DNA of 64,000 nucleotides from contig NC_063259.1 of NCBI RefSeq assembly GCF_019578655.1, positions 25,469,277-25,533,276 of the forward strand, written 5' to 3'. Below, piece after piece: positions 1-13,206 of the stretch. Each line of letters begins with the position of its first letter. Positions within the stretch are counted from its first letter, which is position 1. The stretch comes from Ricinus communis. Taxonomy: Eukaryota; Streptophyta; Magnoliopsida; Malpighiales; Euphorbiaceae. The notes under the pieces are model-generated. The model did not search any database and had not been told where the DNA came from. It worked only from the letters and a program-made list of their open reading frames with translations. The position numbers were made by a program, and so were the translations under genes.

Positions 1-1065
1 TAATTTCTTTTTATATAGATTCTCTTTATTGAACTGTTCAAAAAAAGAATTTAGTTATAAAGAAATAATTTATTTATGGAATTATTGGGGTTTATAATTT
101 TATAGATTCTTGGAGATAAACAAATGGAGTTGCTTGATCGATAAAAATCAGTCTGTCATCTTATTATTTTTAATTTGAACACTCGTGTTCTCGAATTAGG
201 GCAAAAGATTAAGATTATTACTGCCTAATAGCCAAACAATGGCATTCTGTAATGTTGGAAATGTTTGATTTTGGTGGGGGGAGTAACACAAAGGAAGAAA
301 GGAACAGAACCCTGGAACTTTAGAACAAAACCACGCCTTTTTCTTTTTTATTTATTCTAAGTCTATTTTTTATACTTAAAATATTATTTAAATCTAAAAT
401 AAATATATTTTATAAATTTCATAAATTTCTAATGAAAATAAAAAAATATATATTTTTCTTAAGAACTAAAAAACAAAATAAAAAAATCTTTACAAATAAC
501 TAAGCTCTTGGGCAGGAAGGATATAGTTTGGGGCTAAATTATAGAAAGAAGAAAGAGGGAAGAATTTGCGGTTTTGGAAAAGAGTGAAACTGGCGGGAAG
601 GATATAGTTTACGGTAACTTAATCTTTCAAGTATCTTTGGGTATTTATTAGCGGTTTATTTGTGCTAATATATATATAATTTAAATTTTTATTTTAATTT
701 TAAATATATTATATTATAAGAGACTAATTTTACTTACATTCTTTAACTATTATTTTATTTTAATAAATATTTAATATTATTATTTTGTTTTAATAATTTT
801 AAAATTTAATAGATATATATAAAATAATAAAAAATTTAAAATAAAGTAAATTAGTAGCATTATATAGTCATTAGTTTTCTATATTTAGCTATCATTTTAT
901 TTTAATAAATATTTAATAATATTATTTTATTTTATTAGTAATTAATATCATAATAAAATCTTATATAAGCCACATTAAAATCACATATCATTTATTTATT
1001 AGAATTCCATAAAGTTTAGCTTTATAGAATATTTCTAAATGGAATCTCTTAAAAATATTTAGCCT

Positions 1066-1108
<43 letters not shown>

Positions 1109-3958
1109 ATAAATATTTATAACATTTAAACTAAATTTACATAAAAACTTTTATTGAGCATTTGTATAAAAAGATTTTAATGCATAAGAATTTATAAAAT
1201 TTTATAAGAAAATTCCATAATAAATTTTTTTATATATGTTTAATCAAAATTTTATAAATTTTTATTATATAAATATATAAAGATATTACAATGTATTACG
1301 TTATTATAAATTATGACATTTTAGAATTCATATGTTTTCGGATGGTGTGTCGATTGGGCTTAAATTTTGTTATTTTCTCATTAGTTATAATTGATAAAGT
1401 CTCTAAATCATAGGGATAATTATATTTTCAGTGTCTGAAGTTATTAAGAAATAAAAATCGAGTGATGAATTTTTAAAATTAACAATTGATTGTGATAATT
1501 TATAAAAAAAAAATAACAAAATAGCGATTTTAGCATGTGATTTTTAGATTTTTTTTAAATTTTTTATAAATATAAGTGAGGAGAGCAAAAATTATTAAAC
1601 ACGTCAAAAACTAAAGTGAATTCGTTATTAATATAGCATTAAAATAAATTTTATCTTATATAACTCTTTTTCTATAACCTCTATTAATTATCAAGTATTC
1701 CTAATCCTTAATTTTATGAATTCTAATATTTATTGTGCTATAGAACTCTAATGACTTGGTAAAAATACGTTTGTATATGATAGACAAGTTTATTATTTTA
1801 TTATTTTCATAATACATTTTTACCATACATCTCTTATTTTTCATCTCATTTAACATAAAAAAATCCACATTGGTTTTTATAATGTTTGACCTACTAAAAA
1901 TACTATTTTATTATTTTTTTTTATAAATTACCACACTTAATTATTAGTTTTAAAAATTCAACTATTCAATTATTATTTTTGACAAATTTGAAAACCAAAC
2001 ATATAATTATCCCAAAATCATATTAGCTTCACAAAAATAAAAAAAGATTTGACAGTATATATTTGGACTTAATAAAGCAACAACATTATAAGTATGTGCG
2101 ACATAAGAACTATTGTAGATAAACCATTTAACATGAGAATTCAAACCACATATCTTTTCGATGTGAATAAGATACGAATTAACAAATGCAGTTTTTTTTA
2201 TTTAATGTTATTAACTTTAATTACTATATTTGAAAATATTTTTATTAAAATTTATATAAAAACTATAAATTTTAAATTATGAGATATAAAAATTAATTAT
2301 ATGTGATAATATTTATATAATTAATAAAAATATTTTTATAATTACTCATTAAACTAACAATTAAAAAAAAGATTATAATTTAAGATACAGATAGAGAAAA
2401 TATAATTTATGTTGTAGATTAATATTCTTTTACTTTTTATATTCTTACAATTGAATATTTGTATCTCTGTCTTGTTCTATTTCGTATATATTTTATTAAA
2501 ATTATTTCGATATGGTTTAGTTTTAAATAAAGAATTCAGTTAATAGAACCTAGTTTTTATATTAATAAACAGAATATTATTAGTGCATTATAAAATTAGT
2601 TTTCTAAATTAGATTTTACATAATTTAGTGAATTAAAAAATAAAAAAATATTATTTTTTTATACATGTAAAGTAAGTAATATTATTGAATTATATGTTTA
2701 AGAGATAAAATATAAAACCAACCAAGAATTTTGAAAAAATAAATATTAAAGAAACCAAAATGAGATAATTTAATGTTATTCACTTTATATTTACAAAATA
2801 TTTACTTTATTCAGTTATCAATGCTCCTAATTATTTATGTCCATATATAAATGTTATGGATAAAAGAACATAAGCAAATTAAGGAGGCAAACTAAAAAGA
2901 TTAAATCGTATAAAAAGAAAAAAAAATGTTGTTAGAGAATGACTTTATCGTTATTAAAAAGAATAACCATTAGAAGAATTTAAAAAGACTTTAGTTTATC
3001 ATTATATTTACTCAGTAATTTATGTTTATATTATTTATAACTAAAGATCTTAATCTCTTAAATATTTAATAAAATTTAAGAATATTTATAATAATAAAAA
3101 ATTATATGACTGACCGCCCATGGAATACTGAAGTAACACTGGATTAAATTGAGATCCAAGGCCAATTAAAGCATATTGTGGTGCTCTAGGCACTTAAATG
3201 CACTTGCAATAAAAGGTGAATGATGCGTACATGTTTTTTCTTTAATTGTTTTCACTTATAAATGCTATGTAGCAACTACTTAGCAAGTAGTCATTTTTTG
3301 AATTTGAAAATTAAATAAAAACCTCTGAGAATAATTTTAGAAATTGGGATAAAATAAAAAGATTGGGGAGGAGGTTATCTTATTTTACAACACAGAACAA
3401 ATATATGCCAAACTTCCATGCCAAGAACTCCTAATTTTGAACAAGGAATTAAGGATCACCTTAATCCTCATATCATTAAGCTTCTTCATCTCAAATGATC
3501 AAGTACATGCATGGAGTGATCGAACTTAATCGCAAATAGATTTATAAAGATTAGGTTAAACAAAACCTAATAACAAAGAGGCGGTGGTCAGGTGGGCATG
3601 TATGAGTTTCACCCTCAAGATAAAGAAAGAAGAAAGCACCAAAAATTTGCAGAAAATACAACAAATTAAGTTCCAATTAACAATAAGTAGATAATAACAG
3701 TACTATATGTATATCCAGTACACAGGATATTCATACAGATTTGTAGTCTTTAATTTACACTTTCTTTCCTTCCGTTAAGGTTGGGTGGGGGCTGTGGTTA
3801 TCTTAGCCTCTGCTTAGCCTAGAAACAAGTTTTCCTTTCTTTTACTAGCTAGCTAGTACAAAACCTAGATCACAAAAAGGACGACAAAAGAAAAAAGGAG
3901 CCCTAACATTAATTGACATGATTATCATAATTAATTAATTTAAGGTCTTAATTTTCTT
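1..3958. other. AT-rich intergenic DNA downstream of the MYB gene
   Basis: No gene can be supported here. The stretch is strongly AT-rich, with frequent stops in all frames, and has a (TA)n microsatellite at about 1070-1105. Similar AT-rich phrases recur around 750-800 and 890-930 but form no clear element. The last few hundred bases (about 3400-3958) are less AT-rich and, because they lie just downstream of the MYB stop codon on the minus strand, probably include its 3' UTR. That last point is inferred from position only. Confidence 0.6.
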
Positions 3959-5292
3959 TCAAAACAACCCAATTGCAGTTTCTTCTAATGAAATGTTAAC
4001 TAGGTCGTCATGACCTTGAACAGCACCTTCATCAAAGAGCCATTTCTCCAGCAATGAAAGAGGAACTTGTTGAAGATGATGGTTATGGTGATTGTCCTCC
4101 ATGTCTGATTTGCTTTCATCTTGAAAGAGGCTGGTTTCTGGTGTCAAATTCGCGTTCTCGTCCACTGATTGAGATGCATCTGAATTGGATGATGAGTTGA
4201 AGCTAAAGAGTAAATTAAAGCCCTGACTGCTAGGTATTGTTGTACTGTGTGCCCCTTCGGTGCTAGAACTAGAATTTTCTGCTGTTAGAACTTGTCTTGG
4301 TGAATTTTTCATCCAGTTCTCAAGCAACCTTGCTATGTTTTCAGCACTTGATGCATAAGCAGTGCTAGTATTTAATTCCTGTGCTTGATATGGCCTTATG
4401 ATTAGGTTAGAGGCACCATTCGCACCAGTAGTAGCAACAGAGGGCTTTAAGTGAGTTAAAGGAGTAGTTGGTTTATCAAGAGATAGAGCTTCACAAAGGG
4501 CTTGTTTAGCCAAATGGATATCTGTTTGAAGCCTTCTTTCCCACTGACCTTTTGGTTGAGAAACTGATAACCTGTCGAGATCTTGGCCATCTTTAAGCTC
4601 TGTGAGCTTCTTTTCCAAATGGGTGTTCCAATAATTTTTTATATCATTATCTGTTCTTTGAGGAAGATAAGATGCTATTGCTGCCCATCTGCATGTAACC
4701 CACAAAAACAAATCTGTTTCATTAGAATCTCCATCAAGAAATTTGTAAAATGGACACGTATATAGATCAAAAAGAAAGAGAAAACTCGCCTATTCCCAAG
4801 AAGAGCTTGGAGATGTACAATCATCTTCTCTTCGTGATCCGTGAAGTTACCACGCTTAATACCTGGCCGGAGATAATTAGTCCATCTGAGCCTGCAACTC
4901 TTACTGCATCTAAGCAAACCTGAAAGAACCCACAAAGAGAATAAAACTGTAAATAATCAAAACCAAAAACAAACTTATCTGAACATTTAGGGCAGTGCCG
5001 AAGATGACAGTAGAGTAGGTGCAGGATAATAAATACACAATTTTAAAGATCAATCAATCCCAAACCAAACAAGGAGTGAAAAAAATAAATAGACAAAGAA
5101 AAAGGTGTGAACATAAACAAGTAAAAGATTTGAAAAAGTTAATTGGATAGGTTTTATGCCTGTATTAGTAGGAACAGATCTCCAATTCCCAGGTCCATGT
5201 TCTTGAATATAAGAAACCAAGATGATATCTTCTTCAGGGGTCCATGGCCCTTTCTTCACTCCTATTTTCTCACAGCAAGGTGGTCTCCCCAT
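3959..5292 (-). CDS. R2R3-MYB transcription factor, subgroup 1 (MYB30/60/94/96-like)
   Basis: Three coding exons read leftwards: 5292-5160 (133 nt), 4919-4790 (130 nt) and 4688-3959 (730 nt), together 993 nt and 330 aa. The first two lengths are the usual ones for plant R2R3-MYB genes. The start is the ATG beginning MGRPPCCEK, the conserved N-terminus; an upstream in-frame TTG is not used. R2 covers about residues 14-64 ([22 protein letters not shown]) and R3 about 67-116 ([31 protein letters not shown]). After it comes the subgroup-1 motif [20 protein letters not shown], and near the C-terminus [10 protein letters not shown]. The family acts in the nucleus: known members control wax and very-long-chain fatty acid genes, drought responses, stomata or defence. 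Length and C-terminus fit MYB94/96 best, but orthology is not proven. Both introns begin with GC as written (see the intron entries). A (GA)n tract lies upstream. Confidence 0.93.
4689..4789 (-). other. MYB intron 2, GC-AG
   Basis: Exon 2 ends in GGGAATAG and the intron starts GCGAGT; the acceptor is ATGCAG, followed by ATGGGCAGCA of exon 3. The intron splits the Arg codon before Trp89 of R3, the conserved position in the family. The donor is GC again, one base from the canonical GTGAGT. Confidence 0.8.
4920..5159 (-). other. MYB intron 1, GC-AG
   Basis: Exon 1 ends ACTAATACAG and the intron starts GCATAA; the acceptor is TTTCAG at 4920, before GTTTGCTTAGA of exon 2. The phase (one base of the Gly codon left of the intron) is the conserved R2R3-MYB position, so the placement is firm. 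No usable GT donor lies at this position. It is a real GC-AG intron, or a T-to-C difference or error from a canonical GTATAA donor. Confidence 0.8.
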
Positions 5293-5391
5293 ATCTTTCT
5301 TCTTTCCAATTCTTTCCTTCTTGGGTTCAAGATTTATCAACAAGAGGTCTTTGTGTAGGTGTGTATATATATCTATGTGGACTCTATGTGC

Positions 5392-5405
5392 ATATATTTA
5401 TATAT
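5392..5405 (-). promoter_or_regulatory. candidate TATA box of the MYB gene
   Basis: On the minus strand the sequence reads TATATAAATATATG about 100 nt upstream of the ATG, leaving room for a 5' UTR of roughly 70 nt. The surrounding DNA has other TA-rich stretches (for example 5361-5375), so this is only the best-placed candidate. Confidence 0.35.
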
Positions 5406-5632
5406 GTAAGTAATATTATTCGTGTTCTCTTTCTCCTAAGAGATGCAGAGACAAGCGTCCAAGGTAAGGATATGGGGTTGTCTATAAATACAAATCTTTA
5501 GAGAGGGAGACTAAAAGATGTTCACGCTGACCAAAGTGAAGGGTAAAAGGGTTTGCTGTTTCTATTAGAGTCAAAGTGGACAGCAAGGAGCATTTACTCC
5601 TTCGTTGCAAAAAGTCAGCTACATGTATTTTA

Positions 5633-5633
<1 letters not shown>

Positions 5634-5673
<40 letters not shown>
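5634..5673. repeat. (CT)20 microsatellite upstream of MYB
   Basis: Twenty perfect CT units ((GA)20 on the gene strand), about 340 nt upstream of the MYB start codon. GA/CT tracts are common in plant promoters and 5' leaders; whether this one is transcribed is unknown. Confidence 0.95.
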
Positions 5674-5677
<4 letters not shown>

Positions 5678-5699
5678 TGAGCATTGTGGAGGTGGCACC

Positions 5700-8600
5700 G
5701 AAAGGAAAAAAACCCTAAATTATAATTACCCTTATACCTCATTAGTGCATTTGTATCATCACCAAACAAGTAATAATAATACAATTACTAATATGTTATT
5801 AACACTGCTTTCTGCTGTAAAATCCTTTTTTTGTGTGTGTGAATTTTGTCATTATCGAATAGTATTACTAGTATGTTATTCTAGAATTCTCTAACAATTT
5901 AGATTTAATTATTGATTATTCTCTCTATTATTATAACTGTTATTTTTAATAATTCATATAGATCAAGAAAGAATTTAATAAAATTAATTATAAAAAAATT
6001 AAATTAGATTAATTTATCTTCTAGTGAATATTATAAAATTTATTATATATAGTGACAAAATAGAAAAAAGAATTAATGTTACATTAATATATAAAAATAA
6101 AAGATATAAAAAAATTATTTAAAAAATTTATAATTAATATGGAATTGAAAAAGTACATTGCTAGTGTTTGCTTTAAAAGAATTTAAACCTCAGTCGTTGT
6201 GATGTGTACATGACCTGTGATGTCAAAATTACATTTCTTATAGTAAATGGGCCATTTTCTTTATCTTCTTTTTTGTGTGTACATGCAAGGATAGATAGGA
6301 GCTAACACGAAATTCGAATGCCACCCATTAATTTGAGAGATTTTTAGACACGAAATAAAGTTTTTATCAGTTAGTATTAAAGAGGGACATTTCATTAATA
6401 AAAATCTGTACCCAGAATTATAGAATTCGCTTTTTCTAATACAAAATAGAAGTTTTTACTTGTATATAAAATAGAAGTGAATTCTATAGGATTGCTCATC
6501 TGATAATAAAAGGAAAAGAAAAAAGAAAACACTATGTAGGCTATATTTCTCAAGCTTTCACATGGTAGGTTAAAAGTGGGATCAAAAGCAGTATGGTGAT
6601 CGGAGGGATATGCATTGTTTCTAATAAGATCATGGCTGATGGAGCTGAAGAGAAACAGCAGTAGTTATAGGTACACTCTACTTCTATCATTAATGTCTAC
6701 GCGTCAGAAGAGCATCGGATGCATTGGTTTGGACTTATGGGACCATTCCTGGTGTATTATCTTTCATGGGTGTTGAAGATGACGGTTTTTAATGAAAACT
6801 TTTGTAGGGTTTACATTTTTTTTTTCTTTCTATGATTAACAGATTGGCTGAAAAATAAATAAATTTTATAATTTTTTAAAAAAAATTTCTCTATTCATTT
6901 GAATTTTTTACAATGAGAAATTCATAAAGTTTAGATAAGAGATAGTTTCTTGTAAAATTATTTAGTTTAATAAATGAACTTTAATATCTTTGATTTAATG
7001 TGAATTCTAAACACGAGAGCATCAATAATTTCATAGAACTAGAAATTTCTATTAATTTTGACAAATCCACACCGATTCTAATTTTTGAAGACCACATTCC
7101 AAATGAGTCCTTATAGATTAATCCTGTGGAACGGGTCTACCATTCTTTAATGCTACCGCAGACTATTAATTATCAATTATACATCACCATTAATCAAATC
7201 GTAATTGTAAATCAATCTTGTTAATTTAATTTCCCGTCAATAAAGGTGTCAATTAATAAGTAGGCTTATGCAAATTGGCCTAGTTCATAAAAGAGAGAGA
7301 GTGTAATTTTCGGTGCTACTTATAAAATTCAAGTTCCAATAGCTTATTTCATTTATATAAATATAAAATATAAATTCCCATGGTTTCTAGTGCAAGATGG
7401 CTTTTAATCTGGGGATTGCCCATCTTCTTTTTCAACTTAAGAAGAGTCAGATTCGATGAACGTCTGAAGATATATTAATATAGGACCTGAGTTATGGGCA
7501 TCATCCTCTTCCTTCGATCAAAATACTGTTCATAACAGAACTACTACTCAAAACTTTGTTAAAGAATTAAACTGCTTTTAATACAGTGATTCTTAATCCT
7601 CGTTTTCCCTATATATTATAAAGTGATAATATCAATTATACCATTTTCAATAATAATAACAATAATCATCGAACTATGCAAAATAAAATATAGTAAAAAA
7701 AACTAAAACAAATAGGGTCATGCATAAACATGAAAAGAAAAATACAAGTGACAAAATTTGACGTATTGAATACTTAAATTGGACACACCACAGCTTATAT
7801 TGATGTGGAAACAAAAAAAGATTGTAGGACAAGTGGCATATTTATAAGTGTGGTTCTATATTAAACTTCTTCTTTTTCTACTGCATTCTGGGTTACGTAT
7901 CGTTTCGTTTCATTCTTGTTGTCATTGACCCTTGCAAAAACCCCAGCCTTTCAGATTCAGAGTCTTTTGTCCTTTCCTGGAAAATAAGAAAACAAATGTA
8001 AAATCAAGACAAGAAACTTGTCTTATTGTAAAGAATCAAACCCGAAACTCGTAACTTCCTTCTGACGAAAACATTTGATACACTTTGTCGTTTTTTTATC
8101 ATGATGAAGGAGAAGGAGAAGGCATTGCTTTTTGACACGATCGTTTCCATCTGTTACTGCGTCGGCCCTTTCAACCCTAGCTGCTCGTGAAAAATGCTAT
8201 GGATGAAACGACAAGTTGATGCATTAGAAAGGATACATAAACATTAATGGAATAGGTGGACTGGATAATAGTAAATACAGGATTTTAATTAATATATTAG
8301 TAATAATTTCAAAAAATTTAATACTGTTCTTCAAGAATTTTTTTTAAATTTCACTTGGGAGTTAAAACAGTGACTAAAACAAAAATAATATAAAAAGAAG
8401 TACATAATAACATTCCAAAAAACTTTTAAATTATAATTTTTCTTATTATATATAACATTATATAAAAATTAAGTTTTCAAGAATCTCCCTCATTCATCAT
8501 CCTTCTTTATTAAGGAGTAGAGAAAAGAGCTCTTAACTCTTAAGTACGTAATATTAATTTTAGTTTTTAATCTTTTAAAAATTTTTTTTAAGAGTCTCAT

Positions 8601-11600
8601 TCTATCCTTATATTTATTTATTTTTCTCTTTTCACTTTATTAATAAAAAGTTAACTATAATTTAAAATAGAAATTATTGTTGGAATATACATAATGAATA
8701 AAAATAAAAATTTAATTATTTACAATTTAATAAAAAAACATATAAAAAATATTGTTTTGGATGCTCTAACTGGAAAATTAATTTAAAAAGAAAACGATAA
8801 TAAAGATTTTTTTTTTTAGAAATGACTACTAGATCTTGAAAATATGAATTAATGAATATTTCTAATCTTTGGAAGGTCAATATTTACAAATTTATTAAAT
8901 ATCATCTTCAATCTATAACGTCTTTATATCATTGATGATTACATCACTATGTTCATTATAGATTTAGATAATTTTTTTTATTTTGAGTTTCACGTGATAG
9001 TTGGAAGAATAGTAGCTATTGCATGCCACGTCAGAATCTCTTAATAATAATATGCAATTTTACCATTATTGGCTAACAGTTATATTTATAGAATACTAAA
9101 ATAAAAATAAAACAAACTACAGATCGTAAAGTAAAAATATATTAAACCACGAGATAGTTTAATAAAGTTTTTTTTTTTTTTTTTTTTTTTACTTTCTCTC
9201 TATTTTTGGGTGTGTGTACATATATATTCATTTATTACATAATTTGCTAAATATCTTTATTTTGATAGAGTATTATTCCAACTAGGACCTTAGAGTTGGA
9301 ATACCAGCTTCACCATATAATTTCTTATGTATCAATCCATACATTGATGAATCCATTCATCCAAAAATATATAACTGTATTTACAGCGATGGATGTAAAA
9401 GTTCGAATCGGATCATGTTTGTAACTTCTACTTTTAATTTTAAATTAAGTGGTTAAGATTTAATTGAAAATTTAGATAATGGGTAATTATTTACTAAGTA
9501 ACAAATCTAAATTAATAATTTTAATTTTTGATAATCATAATTATTATGCAAATATGACCTAATAGTTTATTTTTAAAAAAATTTATAGTTCCAAAGAGTT
9601 CATTGTCTATGGAGTACTAGCACTTTTATCTTCTATATCACATGTTCTATGTTTTTTGTTTGGAATAATGGCCAATTTGGACATCAAAAATCTGAGAAAG
9701 TTCAATTTACTCATTTTTTGTCAGATAAGCATAGATTTCTCTATTTCGGATCATTTTAATCATTTTCTTATAAGAGAAGAACTACAGACTCCTTAAATTT
9801 ACTCTCAAAGTTAAGCATCACTGAATCAAATTAAATCGACATTTCATCACTCATACTCATAAAAAACAACTAATATATTCATTTAAAAAAAATAAAAATA
9901 TTTAAAAATAGTTAATTTATTATTATTTTTAAAATTTTTACAAAGCAATATTAAATACTAAAAATTCTGTTAGACTGTATCTATCAACTTAAATTTATAA
10001 TCAAAATAATAATATAACAGCCGTGAAACACACGAATAAACGACTAATATTATTTAATTACGTATAGAAAACTCGGCACCATTAGCTCAATCATTTTCTT
10101 TCTGAATCTATAACTTTAAAATTAGCAAGACTAATTCTTTACACTGGAAAAGATGAGCAAAGGTTAGTGTTCCTATATATATTGAGCGAAATATAGTATT
10201 CTTCTCATTACTATGGATTTTCTAGTCACATAATAATTGGAAATAGAAAATAAAAACATGTGGAAGAGGATGATATATATATATATAATATGATTTATTC
10301 TTAAATAATAAAAATAGACAGTGAACATATTAATTTTTACTGAAAGTTTGAAATGATCTCTCTTTTCACTTATTTGTAGTTTTTATTGAATTTTATATTT
10401 AAGTTTATTGTCGATTATTTTTTAAATTAGTAATGATTTATTTTTTTATTTTATATTACTCAGTTTTAATAATTAAATATTAAAATATCTTTTTAAAAAT
10501 GATATTATCCATCTTTATAAGAGCATTTATTAACTATAAAAGTACTGAAATGAATGAAAAATTAAATCGACATCTCATCAAAGCAGCTATGATTCATTAA
10601 TATGATAACCTATTTCTAGCGGAGTTACAAATCTACTTGCCTATTAAAACAATTAATGATCAAATTTAGTTTCTCCTCTTTTTTTTCTTAATATTTAATA
10701 TGCATTTTCATTTTTTCTGTGTCAAAAAATAGAATTGTAAATCACATTAGTTAAGTACTTCTTGTAATAAAACAAGGAGGATAGTGGTTGTGGTATCCGT
10801 AGAAGATAATTAAAGCATGTAAAATCGAAGTCGGCAAATTGTATTTTGTTTTCTGTAATTCAACGATGACATTTTATTTATTTTATTGTATCATTCTTTT
10901 GGTTACGTTGGATTTATCTGAGATCTGGTGACGAATGGGTCGGCCCATGGCCATGTGAGAGAACCACAAAGAATTTGAAAATTATTGGAGTTGGACCCAT
11001 CATTCAATTTATGAAATATGATTAAATGAGAGCTAACCTTTGCCTCGAAAGCTACTAGCTAGAGAGAGAAGGCATTCAAATTTATTAAAAAATCTCTATA
11101 TTAAATTAAAAAGTACAATACATATATTATTTTCTTAAATAAGAAATTCTTATTTAATTAGGAGAATTATTCTTTAATTTAAAAATGGGTCATCTACTAC
11201 TTAAAAATTAGATTTGTTATAAATTACTGATTTTTTAAATATATTATTTAAAATAAGAAGTAATTTTTTAATCAATGTCAATAATAAATATATAATTTGA
11301 GTACAATATAGTTAAATGTTATTAAATCATACATTTAAACTAAAACAATATAGTTATACAATTGGATAAAATAAAATTTACGACTATAAAGATATTAGAG
11401 CATCATGAAAATTTAAGTACTAAATTTTTCTTTTGACTTAATACTTAATTTTTTGGATAAAATAATAGCAACCAGATGTCATATACATTAATATCTTGTC
11501 ATATTGTATAATAAAATTGAAGAGACAAAATAATATTATTAAAAATAAATATAAATACTATAATATTTATAATCATATTTAGAGGGAGTTTTCTGTCTTT

Positions 11601-13198
11601 AAAGCCACTAAAAGTATCTTGCATAATAAGTGTAATTATAAAATCAATGTAATTGGTCCAAATATTATTATATAGAGAAATATTTTTTTAAATTAAAGTT
11701 TAAATATTTATAATTATTATAATATAAAATTTATTTATATTTGGGGTCAAATATTTTTTTTTTAAAATTGTATAGAGGTTATTATTATATTAAGTATTAA
11801 TATAGATAGACTTTATTATATTTATAATGCATTAATGAAATTTAAATCATTATAAAAAATATCTTTTTTAAATATATCGAGTAATTATCTAAAAATAATT
11901 TCAATTATAGTATATCAATATGAATAGAATAAGAAATAATGAATATAAATATATGAAATTTTTTAAATCTTTCTTATAGCAAAATATAAGTTTTTTAAAA
12001 TATATTATTGTTATAGATTACATCTAAACCTCTATCTTCTGCTTCTTTTAGGGGCTTAAGAAGGCAGATTTAATAAGTAATTTACCAAAATTAGTTTCAA
12101 TTATGATATATAAAATTTGAGTAAAATAAGAAAATGATAAATATAACTATTTGGAATTTCTTAAAAAAAACAATTTTTTTTTCTTTTTGTTCAATAATTG
12201 CTTTATCCCGCCAAATATAATAATAAAAGAATATATTTTAAAACTATCGTTTTCATATTATTTTCTAACAACAATAATTATAGTATCTATTATGAGATTT
12301 TGAACAAATTTTATGTAATTAACGAGTCCCTGAGATTAGGTCATAACTATAAGAGAGCCCCTCCATCCATTTTTTATCAAATTAACGTTATTGTGCAGTT
12401 TGAACAGTGCAAATTTGTGATTGGAGCTGAGTTGAATATCATTGAGGAGTAATTTGTGACATGAGAAAAGAATTTCAATTTATTAACTGAAATAATCCAA
12501 ATAAATCTTAAAAAGAAAAACAAAATTACATAACTCTTTTTATTATTAGCTTAAATTTCATTCACTTCACCTTGTTTATCATTCATAAATTAAGGTGGTT
12601 GAATCTCCTAGTTAAGGGATTTTATTAAATTTTTGTTTATAATGTTTTTAAGAGAGAAAAATTATAAAAATTAAATAACTAGCGAGAATAATGAATTCAT
12701 ATAATTAACTGGTCACGTATAAAATAGGTCAGACAAAATTAATATATACATAAATGAAAAGCGTTAATAATCGAATTAATACATCTCTTAGATTGATTTC
12801 GCTAATAGAAAAACCTTTCAATTTAATTTTTGTCAATTTGATATTAATTTGCAGTTTGAACGGTGCAAAACAATATATGAGATGCCTAAACTATCCTTAC
12901 TTCTTTTGCATTTGAATAAATAGAATATGTGGAAGTAAAAACAACAAATTCCTTCCAATTTCATTTCAAAACCTCTTTATTTGTTTTTTTTTTTCTCCTT
13001 TAGGTTGAGATCCACTGTTTATGTTAGGTCTAACTGCTGAAGAATTATTTAATTATTATCAAATTTAATGTGTAGTCTTTTATTTTAATATTATATTTTA
13101 ATATTAATTTAAATTTAGCTTTCAAAGTCAATTTTTTATTAAAATATTATCGTTTAATTATATAAAATTAATTATTTTTTTTATTTTATAGTTTCATT
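5700..13198. other. AT-rich intergenic DNA, no gene recognised
   Basis: The first part (5.7-6.7 kb) is the distal upstream region of the MYB gene. The rest has only short ORFs of low-complexity composition. A T-rich homopolymer lies at about 9168-9190 and a short (TA)n at about 10276-10287. No domain, RNA gene or bounded transposon could be recognised. Slightly less AT-rich patches at 7.85-8.2 kb and 10.9-11.1 kb carry no coding signal that I can defend. Confidence 0.5.
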
Positions 13199-13206
13199 GA
13201 TCTTAT

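Noticed and set aside
5293..5343. 17 extra residues before the MYB MGRPPCC start
   Set aside because: They begin at TTG, and the family starts at MGRPPCCEK; the segment is 5' UTR.
5482..5784. ORF with a long Arg-Glu run over the (CT)n tract
   Set aside because: The product is only a translation of the microsatellite; no conserved sequence on either side.
9395..9420. Possible tRNA B-box (GTTCGAATC)
   Set aside because: No matching A-box or cloverleaf arms could be built around it.
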